DNA of 64,000 nucleotides from contig NZ_JAMYBK010000002.1 in assembly GCF_024127895.1 (NCBI RefSeq), positions 1 through 64,000 of the forward strand, in the 5' to 3' direction. A program made the position numbers and the translations under genes. This DNA comes from Pseudomonas guariconensis (GTDB lineage: Bacteria > Pseudomonadota > Gammaproteobacteria > Pseudomonadales > Pseudomonadaceae). Below, one piece after another: positions 39,811 to 47,013 of the stretch; the first letter of the stretch is position 1, and each line of letters opens with the position of its first letter. The notes under the pieces were generated by a model. The model saw nothing but the letters and a program-made list of their open reading frames with translations, had not been told where the DNA came from and searched no databases.

Positions 39811-40439
39811 TGCTGGCAAGCAGGGCTGTGGATATCCGTCAGGTCTTCGGCGAATCGCCCCAGGTGCTGGCGGAGATTCTCCAGGATGGGGTCAACCTGG
39901 CGGTTTGGCAGCGCCGGCTGGCGGCGCAGGTGGAGGACTTCGCTGCACTGTTGCTCAGCCTGGGCCAACCCATGGCGGACGAGCGGGTGATCGATGTGGA
40001 CGAGCGGGAAATGCCCGTGCTGCCTGGCCTGTTGAGCGGCGCAGCCGACCTGCATGGCTACGAAGGCTTTGTCGCAGACGTGGCGTGGTTGGTATCGGCC
40101 TACACCTGCCTGCTTGGCGCCCGGCGCGTCGGCTTGCGCCTGCGGGTGCTGGAAGGGACGATGTGCCCGCGCTTTCATGTGGATCACGTGCCGTTGCGCT
40201 TGCTCACCACCTATGCCGGCAAGGGCAGCGAATGGCTGGAGGAAGGCCGCATCGATCGCACCGCATTACCGCACGCCCCACCGCCTGTGGATAACATCCA
40301 GTGCCTGCAGGTGGGGGCAGTCGCCTTGCTCAAGGGCGAGAAGTGGCTGGGCAATGAAGGTGCCGGCCTGATACACCGCTCGCCGCTGACCGGAGCGGGG
40401 GAGCTGCGCCTGTTGCTCAGCCTTGACTGGTTGGCTTGA
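39807..40439 (+). CDS. DUF1826 protein with oxygenase-like metal motif
   Basis: 210 residues, overlapping the GTPase stop by 4 bp (ATGA), so translation is coupled. DUF1826 proteins accompany Zur-regulated GTPases in proteobacteria, and no function is established as far as I know. The core motif [17 protein letters not shown] holds C120, H124, D126 and H127; H190 and R201 follow near the C-terminus. The H124-x-D126...H190...R201 pattern matches the iron and 2-oxoglutarate ligands of Fe(II)/2OG oxygenases, with Arg 11 residues after the distal His. This assignment is inference. There is no signal peptide, so cytoplasmic. Confidence 0.85.
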   Translation: MMLASRAVDIRQVFGESPQVLAEILQDGVNLAVWQRRLAAQVEDFAALLLSLGQPMADERVIDVDEREMPVLPGLLSGAADLHGYEGFVADVAWLVSAYTCLLGARRVGLRLRVLEGTMCPRFHVDHVPLRLLTTYAGKGSEWLEEGRIDRTALPHAPPPVDNIQCLQVGAVALLKGEKWLGNEGAGLIHRSPLTGAGELRLLLSLDWLA

Positions 40440-40501
40440 GGGCGCATAGTGGGTGGTTTATGGGGCCTGCGGCGGCCCTGGGGACGCCATTGAACCATCA
40501 C

Positions 40502-41476
40502 ATGTTGCAAAACATCCCTACCCACGTGATCGCTGGCCCATTGGGTGCCGGCAAGACCAGCCTGATCCGTCAGCTGCTGGCCCAGCGCCCCGCGGGAGAA
40601 CGCTGGGCGGTGCTGGTCAACGAATTCGGCCAGATCGGCCTCGACGCGGCCTTGCTCTGCCGCGATGAGGAGGGCATCGCCATCGGCGAGGTGGCTGGCG
40701 GTTGCCTGTGCTGCGTAAACGGCATGCCGTTCCAGGTGGGGCTGGGCCGGCTGCTGCGCAAGGCACGACCCCACCGCCTGTTCATCGAGCCCTCTGGCCT
40801 CGGCCATCCACTGCAACTGCTCGAACAGCTTGGCCAAGCGCCATGGACAGGCGTGCTGGCCGTGCAGCCGCTGTTGATGGTCCTGGATGCCCAGGCCCTG
40901 GCACGTGGCCAGGCGCTGCCGGACACGCAGCGTGAGGCGCTGGCGGCAGCGGCCTTGCTGGTTTTCAACAAGGCTGGCCTTGTGGATGAACCGTCACGCC
41001 TGTTGATAACTGCACAACTGCCGGCCTTATCGGCATTGTGGACAGAGCATGGCGCATTTTCCCTGGCGCAGCTTCCGGTTTTGCCCACAGAAGAGGCTCG
41101 ATGCTCGCTTGTGGATAAGCTTGCTGTGGACAACGCTTTCGTGTCGTCTGCCGCCTTGTGGACAGATCCGCGCCAACCGATCTGCCAGGCACAACAGGGC
41201 GAGGGCGGGTGGAGCATCGGCTGGCGCTGGCACCCCAGCCAGCGCTTCGATGCACTACGCATGCAGGCTTTTCTCGAGGCATGGCCATGGCGCCGGGCCA
41301 AGGGTGTTATCCACAGCGGTGAAGGCTGGCGCTCGTTCAATGCCTTGGACGCAGGCCCACAGGCCTGGCAACCGAGCGAGTGGCGCAAGGATTCCCGTAT
41401 CGAACTGATCTTCGACCAGGCCCAACCGCGGGAAGCCCTGCAGGCGGCGCTGGCCGACTGTCGCCTGGAGGGCTGA
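40502..41476 (+). CDS. COG0523 GTPase, divergent second copy
   Basis: About 324 residues from ATG 40502 (MLQNIPTHVIAG); alternatives are TTG 40490, better placed behind GGGGA, ATG 40460, and TTG 40436 overlapping the DUF1826 stop. Walker A GPLGAGKTS and the metal site GGCLCC are intact, with EPSGLGHP as switch II. The G4 region reads NKAGLVD instead of NKxD, so nucleotide specificity may be altered. The C-terminal domain is shorter than in the first GTPase. It is the third gene of the plus-strand zinc operon. The coding sequence holds two perfect DnaA boxes (41110 and 41307) and several one-mismatch copies. The stop abuts the next gene's stop on the other strand. Confidence 0.82.
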   Translation: MLQNIPTHVIAGPLGAGKTSLIRQLLAQRPAGERWAVLVNEFGQIGLDAALLCRDEEGIAIGEVAGGCLCCVNGMPFQVGLGRLLRKARPHRLFIEPSGLGHPLQLLEQLGQAPWTGVLAVQPLLMVLDAQALARGQALPDTQREALAAAALLVFNKAGLVDEPSRLLITAQLPALSALWTEHGAFSLAQLPVLPTEEARCSLVDKLAVDNAFVSSAALWTDPRQPICQAQQGEGGWSIGWRWHPSQRFDALRMQAFLEAWPWRRAKGVIHSGEGWRSFNALDAGPQAWQPSEWRKDSRIELIFDQAQPREALQAALADCRLEG

Positions 41477-41875
41477 TCAGTTGCGCCAGCGATTGTGCTC
41501 CTGGCGCCATTGCTGCATCTCGATGACGTTGTCGGCCTTTGGCGGGGTCTTGATCTCGAACGGGTAGGGCGCCAGTTCGATCAGCATGGTGTGGGCACCG
41601 AACTGGGTCACCGTCCCAGGGTGGCGTTGTTCGCCAGTGACGGTGAATTCGAAACCGTAGATCCGCGCCAGGCGCTTGCGGCCGTTGGCATCACGCACGA
41701 AGGCGATGCGCTTGAGCGCGACGTTGTCGTCGAGCAGTTCCAGGTCGAGGTTGGCGCAATGCTGCTTGACCCGCTCCAGCGCCTTTTCGCGTAGCCCATG
41801 GTTGTGCCACAGCCAGGCGCCGGCCGTTGCCACCAACATCAGGACGAAAAGGTTCTCCAGGGTCAACATTTGCAT
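41477..41875 (-). CDS. DUF3301 family membrane-anchored protein
   Basis: 132 residues. One N-terminal membrane helix ([15 protein letters not shown], about 9-23) is followed by a soluble domain of about 100 residues, with [20 protein letters not shown] and the basic tail [12 protein letters not shown]. The family occurs in many gamma-proteobacteria with no assigned function. Its stop directly abuts the GTPase stop, so the two are convergent with no gap. It is divergent from pdxY; start Met1 or Met3 are both possible. Confidence 0.85.
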   Translation of the reverse strand: MQMLTLENLFVLMLVATAGAWLWHNHGLREKALERVKQHCANLDLELLDDNVALKRIAFVRDANGRKRLARIYGFEFTVTGEQRHPGTVTQFGAHTMLIELAPYPFEIKTPPKADNVIEMQQWRQEHNRWRN

Positions 41876-41986
41876 AGGCTCCAGACAGGTCAGTCCAGCT
41901 TAACCGCGTTCCTGGCCTGTCGTACAGGTGGCAATCGGGTTCATACTGCGCCTCGCATCCCAAGAACTGCTTCGGAAAAATACCCC

Positions 41987-42853
41987 ATGAAACGCACGCC
42001 GCATCTACTCGCTATCCAGTCCCATGTGGTCTTCGGCCACGCCGGAAACAGCGCGGCGGTGTTCCCCATGCAGCGGGTCGGGGTCAACGTCTGGCCGCTC
42101 AACACCGTACAGTTCTCCAACCATACTCAGTATGGCCAGTGGGCAGGCGAAGTGCTCGCGCCCGCGCAGATTCCGGCATTGGTGGAAGGTATTGCCGGCA
42201 TTGGCGAGCTAGGGCACTGCGATGCGGTGCTCTCCGGGTACCTGGGCAGCGCCGAACAGGGCCGGGCGATCCTGGCTGGTGTCGAGCGGATCAAGGCGGT
42301 GAATCCCAAGGCGCTGTACCTGTGCGATCCGGTCATGGGGCATGCGGAGAAAGGCTGCATCGTGCCGGTGGAGGTGAGCGAGTTCCTGCTCGAGCAGGCC
42401 GCTGCGGTAGCCGACATCCTCTGCCCCAATCAGCTGGAGCTGGACAGTTTCTGCGGGCGCCGGGCCGAGTCGCTGGAGGACTGCGTGGCCATGGCGCGCA
42501 GCCTGCTCGAGCGCGGGCCGCAGGTGGTGCTGGTCAAGCACCTGGCCTACCCGGGGCGCGCTGCGGACAGTTTCGAGATGTTACTGGTGACCCGGGACGA
42601 AAGCTGGCACCTGAGCCGCCCCTTGCTGGCTTTCCCGCGTCAGCCGGTGGGCGTGGGCGACCTGACCTCGGGCCTGTTCCTGGCCCGCGTGCTGCTGGGC
42701 GACAGCTGGGTACGCGCCTTCGAGTTCACCGCAGCGGCAGTGCATGAGGTGCTGCTCGAAACCCAGGCCTGCGCCAGCTACGAACTGCAACTGGTGCGGG
42801 CCCAGGATCGCATCGTGCATCCGCGGGTGCGCTTCGAGGCCCAGCCGGTCTAG
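41987..42853 (+). CDS. pdxY: Pyridoxal kinase PdxY
   Basis: 288 residues from [24 protein letters not shown]. This is a ribokinase-like fold with the conserved [14 protein letters not shown] near residue 45, LCDPVMGH near 116 and the anion-hole motif [10 protein letters not shown] near 222. It phosphorylates pyridoxal in the vitamin B6 salvage pathway. The longer frame to 41798 overlaps the DUF3301 gene. It is convergent with the thioesterase gene, overlapping by 4 bp at the stops. Confidence 0.95.
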   Translation: MKRTPHLLAIQSHVVFGHAGNSAAVFPMQRVGVNVWPLNTVQFSNHTQYGQWAGEVLAPAQIPALVEGIAGIGELGHCDAVLSGYLGSAEQGRAILAGVERIKAVNPKALYLCDPVMGHAEKGCIVPVEVSEFLLEQAAAVADILCPNQLELDSFCGRRAESLEDCVAMARSLLERGPQVVLVKHLAYPGRAADSFEMLLVTRDESWHLSRPLLAFPRQPVGVGDLTSGLFLARVLLGDSWVRAFEFTAAAVHEVLLETQACASYELQLVRAQDRIVHPRVRFEAQPV

Positions 42854-43335
42854 ATCGAGTCGGTCTTGAGGTTCTGGTAGCGCTGCTCCAGCTCCTGGCG
42901 GATCTGTCGACGCTGCTGGCCCTGCAGGAAGCGGCGTTTCTCTTCCTGGGTCTGGGGCTGGCGCGGCGGTACCGGCACCGGGCGACGGTTGTCATCGACC
43001 GCGACCATGGTGAAGAAGCAGCTGTTGGAGTGGCGCACGGAGCGTTCGCGGATGTTTTCGGTCACTACCTTGATGCCCACCTCCATGGAGGTGTTGCCGG
43101 TATAGTTGACCGATGCGAGGAAGGTCACCAGCTCGCCGACGTGCACCGGTTCGCGGAAGATCACCTGGTCCACCGAGAGGGTCACCACATAGCTCCCGGC
43201 ATAACGGCTGGCGCAGGCGTAGGCGACTTCGTCGAGGTACTTGAGCAGGGTGCCGCCATGTACGTTGCCGGAAAAGTTGGCCATGTCCGGGGTCATCAGG
43301 ACAGTCATCGTCAACTGGGCGTTTCCAGGTTCCAT
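42850..43335 (-). CDS. Acyl-CoA thioesterase, hotdog fold
   Basis: 161 residues from ATG 43335 ([28 protein letters not shown]). The hotdog motif [23 protein letters not shown] matches the YciA/acyl-CoA hydrolase family that acts as hexamers on a range of acyl-CoAs; the active-site Asp is in [14 protein letters not shown] at 43386, preceded by the strong site GGGGGA, would add 17 residues and may be the real start, since the site before 43335 is weak. Its C-terminal tail is charged ([20 protein letters not shown]). Confidence 0.88.
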   Translation of the reverse strand: MEPGNAQLTMTVLMTPDMANFSGNVHGGTLLKYLDEVAYACASRYAGSYVVTLSVDQVIFREPVHVGELVTFLASVNYTGNTSMEVGIKVVTENIRERSVRHSNSCFFTMVAVDDNRRPVPVPPRQPQTQEEKRRFLQGQQRRQIRQELEQRYQNLKTDSI

Positions 43336-43538
43336 AGTGAGCTCACGGTAAGGTTGCGCTGAAACGGGGCCGTTATCTGCAGACACTTCTGTTCCCCCTT
43401 GGTGGTTCCGATCTTTACGGGACGTCGGCCGATGCGACATCGTCACGCGGATAGTGCCATCGACAATGACGCAATGGCCGATCTGTTTCTACATATTGCA
43501 TCGGCTTTCTGCGGCAGGGCGCGATGTTAACCTGAGCA

Positions 43539-43557
43539 CGCCCATGCAACATGGGCG
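43539..43557 (+). other. Perfect hairpin upstream of the antiporter gene
   Basis: CGCCCATG and CATGGGCG form an 8-bp stem around CAA, about 95 bp before the antiporter ATG. No U-tract follows. It may act in the mRNA leader, or as an operator. The rest of the gap to 43652 shows nothing else I can name. Confidence 0.45.
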
Positions 43558-43652
43558 TTCCTGCGTTAAAAACATTATGTATTTGCTGCTCGCTCAGGTT
43601 TGCCTTGGCAGAGGAGCGGTTTGCCCTGGCATCGAGAAAGGAGTACCACGCC

Positions 43653-45410
43653 ATGCATGCCATCAGCTTCATCCAGGATCTGGCAGTGATCATGCTGGTC
43701 GCCGGGGTGGTCACCATTTTGTTCCATCGCTTCAAGCAGCCCGTGGTGCTGGGCTACATCGTCGCCGGTTTCATCATTGGCCCGCACACACCGCCCTTCG
43801 GCCTGATCCACGATGAAGACACCATCAAGACCCTCGCCGAACTGGGGGTGATCTTCCTGATGTTCTGCCTGGGCCTGGAGTTCAGCCTGCGCAAGCTGTT
43901 CAAGGTCGGGGCCACGGCGTTCATCGCGGCGTTCATGGAAATCGTCCTGATGATCTGGATCGGTTTCGAGATCGGCCGCTGGTTCGGCTGGAATACCATG
44001 GATTCGCTGTTCCTCGGGGCGATCCTGGCCATTTCCTCGACCACCATCATCGTCAAGGCGCTCAACGACTTGAAGATGAAGAACGAGCGTTTCGCCCAGC
44101 TGATCTTCGGCGTACTGATCGTCGAGGACATCCTCGGCATCGGCATCATCGCCCTGTTGTCGGGCATCGCGGTCAGCGGCACGGTAAGCTCGGGCGAAGT
44201 GTTCTCCACGGTGGGCAAGCTGTCGTTGTTCATGATCGTCGCGCTGGTGATCGGCATCCTGCTGGTGCCACGGCTGCTGGCGTACGTGGCGAAGTTCGAG
44301 AGCAACGAGATGTTGCTGATTACCGTGCTGGGCCTGTGCTTCGGTTTCTGCCTGCTGGTGGTCAAGCTCGAATACAGCATGGTCCTGGGCGCGTTCCTGA
44401 TCGGCGCGATCATGGCCGAATCCCGCCAGTTGCTGAAGATCGAGCGCCTGATCGAGCCGGTTCGCGACCTGTTCAGCGCCATCTTCTTCGTTGCCATCGG
44501 CCTGATGATCGACCTGAGCGTGCTGATCCAGTACGCCTGGCCGATCCTGGTGATTACCCTGGCGGTGGTGCTGGGCAAGATGCTGTCCTGCGGCATGGGG
44601 GCCTTCATCGCCGGCAATGACGGCCGCACCTCGCTGCGGGTGGGGATGGGGCTTTCGCAGATCGGCGAGTTTTCCTTCATCATCGCCGCCCTCGGCATGT
44701 CGCTGCAGGTCACCAGCGACTTCCTCTACCCCGTCGCCGTCGCGGTGTCGGCCATCACCACTTTGCTCACGCCCTACCTGATCCGCGCCGCCGACCCGCT
44801 CTCGCGAAAGCTCGGCAATGTGGTGCCAAGCCGACTGGCGAGGGTGCTGTCGTTGTATGGCGAGTGGCTGCGCAGCATCCAGCCCCAGGGCGAGGGGGCC
44901 ATGCTCGCGGCGATGATCCGGCGCATCCTGCTGCAGGTGGGCGTGAACCTGGCCCTGGTGATTGCCATCTTCTTCAGTGGTGGCTACTTCGCCGGGCGTA
45001 TCGGCGAGTGGTTGAGCGAATGGGTCAGCGATGTCAGCCAGCAGAAGGCACTGATCTGGGGCGCCGCGCTGCTGTTGTCGCTGCCGTTCCTGATCGCCGC
45101 CTACCGCAAGCTCAAGGCGCTGTCGATGCTGCTGGCGGAGATGGGCGTGAAGCCTGAGATGGCCGGGCGACATACCCAGCGTGTGCGTCGGGTGATCGCC
45201 GAGGTGATTCCGCTGCTGTCGTTGCTGGTGATCTTCCTGCTGCTGTCGGCCCTGTCGGCGAGCATCTTGCCCACCAATGAGCTGTTGCTGGTGATCGCAG
45301 TCGTGGCGGCGGTGGTGGTGGCACTGTTGTGGCGCTGGTTCATCCGGGTGCATACCCGCATGCAGATCGCCTTGCTGGAAACCCTGGACAACCACCGCGA
45401 CTCGCACTGA
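43653..45410 (+). CDS. CPA2-family cation:proton antiporter (KefB/YbaL-like)
   Basis: 585 residues from MHAISFIQDLAVIMLVAGVVTIL, with AAAGGAG 9 bp upstream; an earlier in-frame ATG at 43551 lacks support. About 12 membrane helices form the Na+/H+ exchanger core, with the family motif GVLIVEDILGIGIIALL near residue 153. The last 180 residues contain further membrane helices (after residue 430) rather than the RCK/TrkA-N domain of KefB and KefC, so nucleotide gating is not apparent. The likely role is K+ or Na+ efflux in exchange for protons. Confidence 0.88.
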   Translation: MHAISFIQDLAVIMLVAGVVTILFHRFKQPVVLGYIVAGFIIGPHTPPFGLIHDEDTIKTLAELGVIFLMFCLGLEFSLRKLFKVGATAFIAAFMEIVLMIWIGFEIGRWFGWNTMDSLFLGAILAISSTTIIVKALNDLKMKNERFAQLIFGVLIVEDILGIGIIALLSGIAVSGTVSSGEVFSTVGKLSLFMIVALVIGILLVPRLLAYVAKFESNEMLLITVLGLCFGFCLLVVKLEYSMVLGAFLIGAIMAESRQLLKIERLIEPVRDLFSAIFFVAIGLMIDLSVLIQYAWPILVITLAVVLGKMLSCGMGAFIAGNDGRTSLRVGMGLSQIGEFSFIIAALGMSLQVTSDFLYPVAVAVSAITTLLTPYLIRAADPLSRKLGNVVPSRLARVLSLYGEWLRSIQPQGEGAMLAAMIRRILLQVGVNLALVIAIFFSGGYFAGRIGEWLSEWVSDVSQQKALIWGAALLLSLPFLIAAYRKLKALSMLLAEMGVKPEMAGRHTQRVRRVIAEVIPLLSLLVIFLLLSALSASILPTNELLLVIAVVAAVVVALLWRWFIRVHTRMQIALLETLDNHRDSH

Positions 45411-45425
45411 GCGAGCGCATGCCGA

Positions 45426-45453
45426 CTGCCTGCGCCTTCATCGGCGCAGGCAG
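45426..45453. terminator. Hairpin between convergent genes
   Basis: CTGCCTGCGCC (45426-45436) pairs with GGCGCAGGCAG (45443-45453), an 11-bp stem between the antiporter stop and the SUKH stop. Few T residues follow on either strand. It could serve both genes. Confidence 0.55.
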
Positions 45454-45466
45454 GTTCGATTGCCGG

Positions 45467-45874
45467 TCAGCTTTCCAGCCAGACGTCCCGGGCCCAGTGC
45501 CAGACCGTCTCCCAGCTGTCTTCGCTGATCGCTTCTTCTTCCGCGTCCCACAGCACCACCGTGCCATCTTCCTCGACGCAGTAGTAGTTGTCGCCATCCT
45601 GGCACAGCGGCACCAGGTCGCGGGGGACGCCGGCATCCCAGGCATTGGCGGCCACCTCGGGCAGGTAGGTGTGGGATTGCGGGTCGGTGACGGTCACTGG
45701 CTCCAGGCTGCCGTAGACCACGTCGCTGACGGTCAGCAGGAACTCCCGCAGGCCGAACGGCATGTTGATCAGCAGTTCTTCCTCGATCTCGACCAACAGG
45801 TCTTCGTCCGGCAGTTCCAGTGGCACCGGTACCGGCTCATTGGCTTCACGGAGCTGATCGATCACTTCTTCCAC
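45467..45874 (-). CDS. SMI1/KNR4 (SUKH) family protein
   Basis: 135 residues, acidic. The SUKH motifs are seen in LLINMPFGLREFLLTVSDVVYGSLEPVTVTDP and in WDAGVPRDLVPLCQDGDNYYCVEEDGTVVLWD near residue 80-110. Many SUKH proteins are immunity proteins of toxin systems, but no toxin gene is adjacent, and standalone copies also occur as housekeeping proteins. It lies between the antiporter and Tim44-like genes. The next gene upstream on the same strand ends 113 bp away, after a terminator. Confidence 0.85.
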   Translation of the reverse strand: MEEVIDQLREANEPVPVPLELPDEDLLVEIEEELLINMPFGLREFLLTVSDVVYGSLEPVTVTDPQSHTYLPEVAANAWDAGVPRDLVPLCQDGDNYYCVEEDGTVVLWDAEEEAISEDSWETVWHWARDVWLES

Positions 45875-45941
45875 GGTTCACATCCTCTGACCTTGATGAC
45901 GACGCTGCGCGTTATACCCTAGTAGCCCACTGGGCCAAAAG

Positions 45942-45968
45942 CAAAAACCCCGGGACATGCCCGGGGTT
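45942..45968 (-). terminator. Terminator of the Tim44-like gene
   Basis: AACCCCGGG and CCCGGGGTT pair around a short loop, followed by TTTTGC on the minus strand. It lies 20 bp past the Tim44-like stop (45988). Confidence 0.85.
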
Positions 45969-45987
45969 CGTTGTGCAATGCCTGGAA

Positions 45988-46842
45988 TCAGCCGTTCTGG
46001 CGGATACCGGCGAGCAGCCAAGGCTGGTTCTCGCCCTGGGCGCGCTCCATGTGCCAGCTTTCGCTGAAGGCTTCGCCCTGGTCGAAACGGGAGGTCTTCG
46101 ACACACCATGGAAGGTCAGGGTGGCGATGGTCCGGTCGGCACGGTCGTCGATGCCTTCCAGCTGCACTTCGAGGTTGTCGATGTAGGTGGACTGGAAGCC
46201 ATCACCCAGGTCGGCACGCTCGCGCTTGAGGAACTCGAGCATCTGCGGGGTGACGAACTCGGAGATCTTGTCCATCTCGTTGGCGTCCCAGTGCTGCTGC
46301 AGCGACATGAAGTGGGTGCGTGCGGCGGCCAGGAAGCTCTGCTCGTTGAACCAGGCTGGCGCGTTGATCACCGGTGCGGCTGCGGCAGCGGGGGCTGCGG
46401 CGCCACCGAAGATCGACGGTTGGGCAGGCTGGGCGTGGGTTTCGCGCTGGTACGGTGCGTGGTTGGCACCGGCCATCTGCGGCTGCTGCTGGCGACGCCG
46501 CGCGGCGATGAAGCGGAACACCAGGAAGGCGATCAGGCCCATGATCAGGAAGTCGAGGATCTGCATGCCCTGGAAGCCATCGCCCATGAACATGGAGGCC
46601 AGCAGGCCACCGGCGGCGAGGCCGGCCAGTGGGCCCAGCCAGCGCGAAGCACCGCTGGCTGCGGCCGGAGCGCGGCCAGGCGCGGTCGGCGCGGCGGCAG
46701 GCGTGGTTGGCGTGGCCTGGCGGGTCTGGTGGATAGGCGCGGAGCCCGAGCTCTTGCCACCGCCGAAGCGCTTGGCGTTGGCATCCAGGCTCAGCGTCAG
46801 GCCGACGCAGAGCGCCAGAGCGATGCTAAGAAAACGTTGCAT
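45988..46842 (-). CDS. Tim44-like domain membrane protein
   Basis: 284 residues from ATG 46842 (MQRFLSIALALCVGLTLSLDANAKRFGGG). A signal-like N-terminus precedes a low-complexity Ser/Thr/Ala/Pro stretch (about 33-65). A membrane span (ILDFLIMGLIAFLVFRFIAARRR, about 105-127) and a C-terminal Tim44-like domain (about 165-284, AWFNEQSFLAAARTHFMSLQQHWDANEMDKISEFVTPQML) follow. Tim44-like domains are found in mitochondrial import and in bacterial proteins of unknown role. A longer frame to 46953 has no support. The nearest promoter region is the 171-bp gap before uvrD. Confidence 0.85.
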   Translation of the reverse strand: MQRFLSIALALCVGLTLSLDANAKRFGGGKSSGSAPIHQTRQATPTTPAAAPTAPGRAPAAASGASRWLGPLAGLAAGGLLASMFMGDGFQGMQILDFLIMGLIAFLVFRFIAARRRQQQPQMAGANHAPYQRETHAQPAQPSIFGGAAAPAAAAAPVINAPAWFNEQSFLAAARTHFMSLQQHWDANEMDKISEFVTPQMLEFLKRERADLGDGFQSTYIDNLEVQLEGIDDRADRTIATLTFHGVSKTSRFDQGEAFSESWHMERAQGENQPWLLAGIRQNG

Positions 46843-46989
46843 AAGTGGGATTTCCCCTGTTGTGGATTGCACGCGCGTCATGGTGCACAGGTTGTAGGAC
46901 ATATGGCCAGTGCCATAATGTTTCCAGCTTTTGCCTGATTGGCCGGAGGCCAAGGCTGATCAGGCTGTAGGACATTTCAACTGTTATCT

Positions 46990-47008
46990 GGGGCTGCAAT
47001 GCAGCCCC
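46990..47008 (-). other. Hairpin downstream of uvrD
   Basis: GGGGCTGC and GCAGCCCC pair around AAT, 6 bp past the uvrD stop (47014). It lacks a U-tract on the minus strand, so termination by it is uncertain. Confidence 0.5.
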
Positions 47009-47013
47009 ACAGG

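Noticed and set aside
43575..45407. 610-codon frame antisense to the antiporter
   Set aside because: The product is almost all Gln, His, Asp and Arg, typical of an antisense reading of membrane helices.
45467..45874. SUKH protein as immunity gene of a toxin system
   Set aside because: No toxin, Rhs or CDI gene is adjacent, and neighbours are housekeeping genes; a standalone role is more likely.
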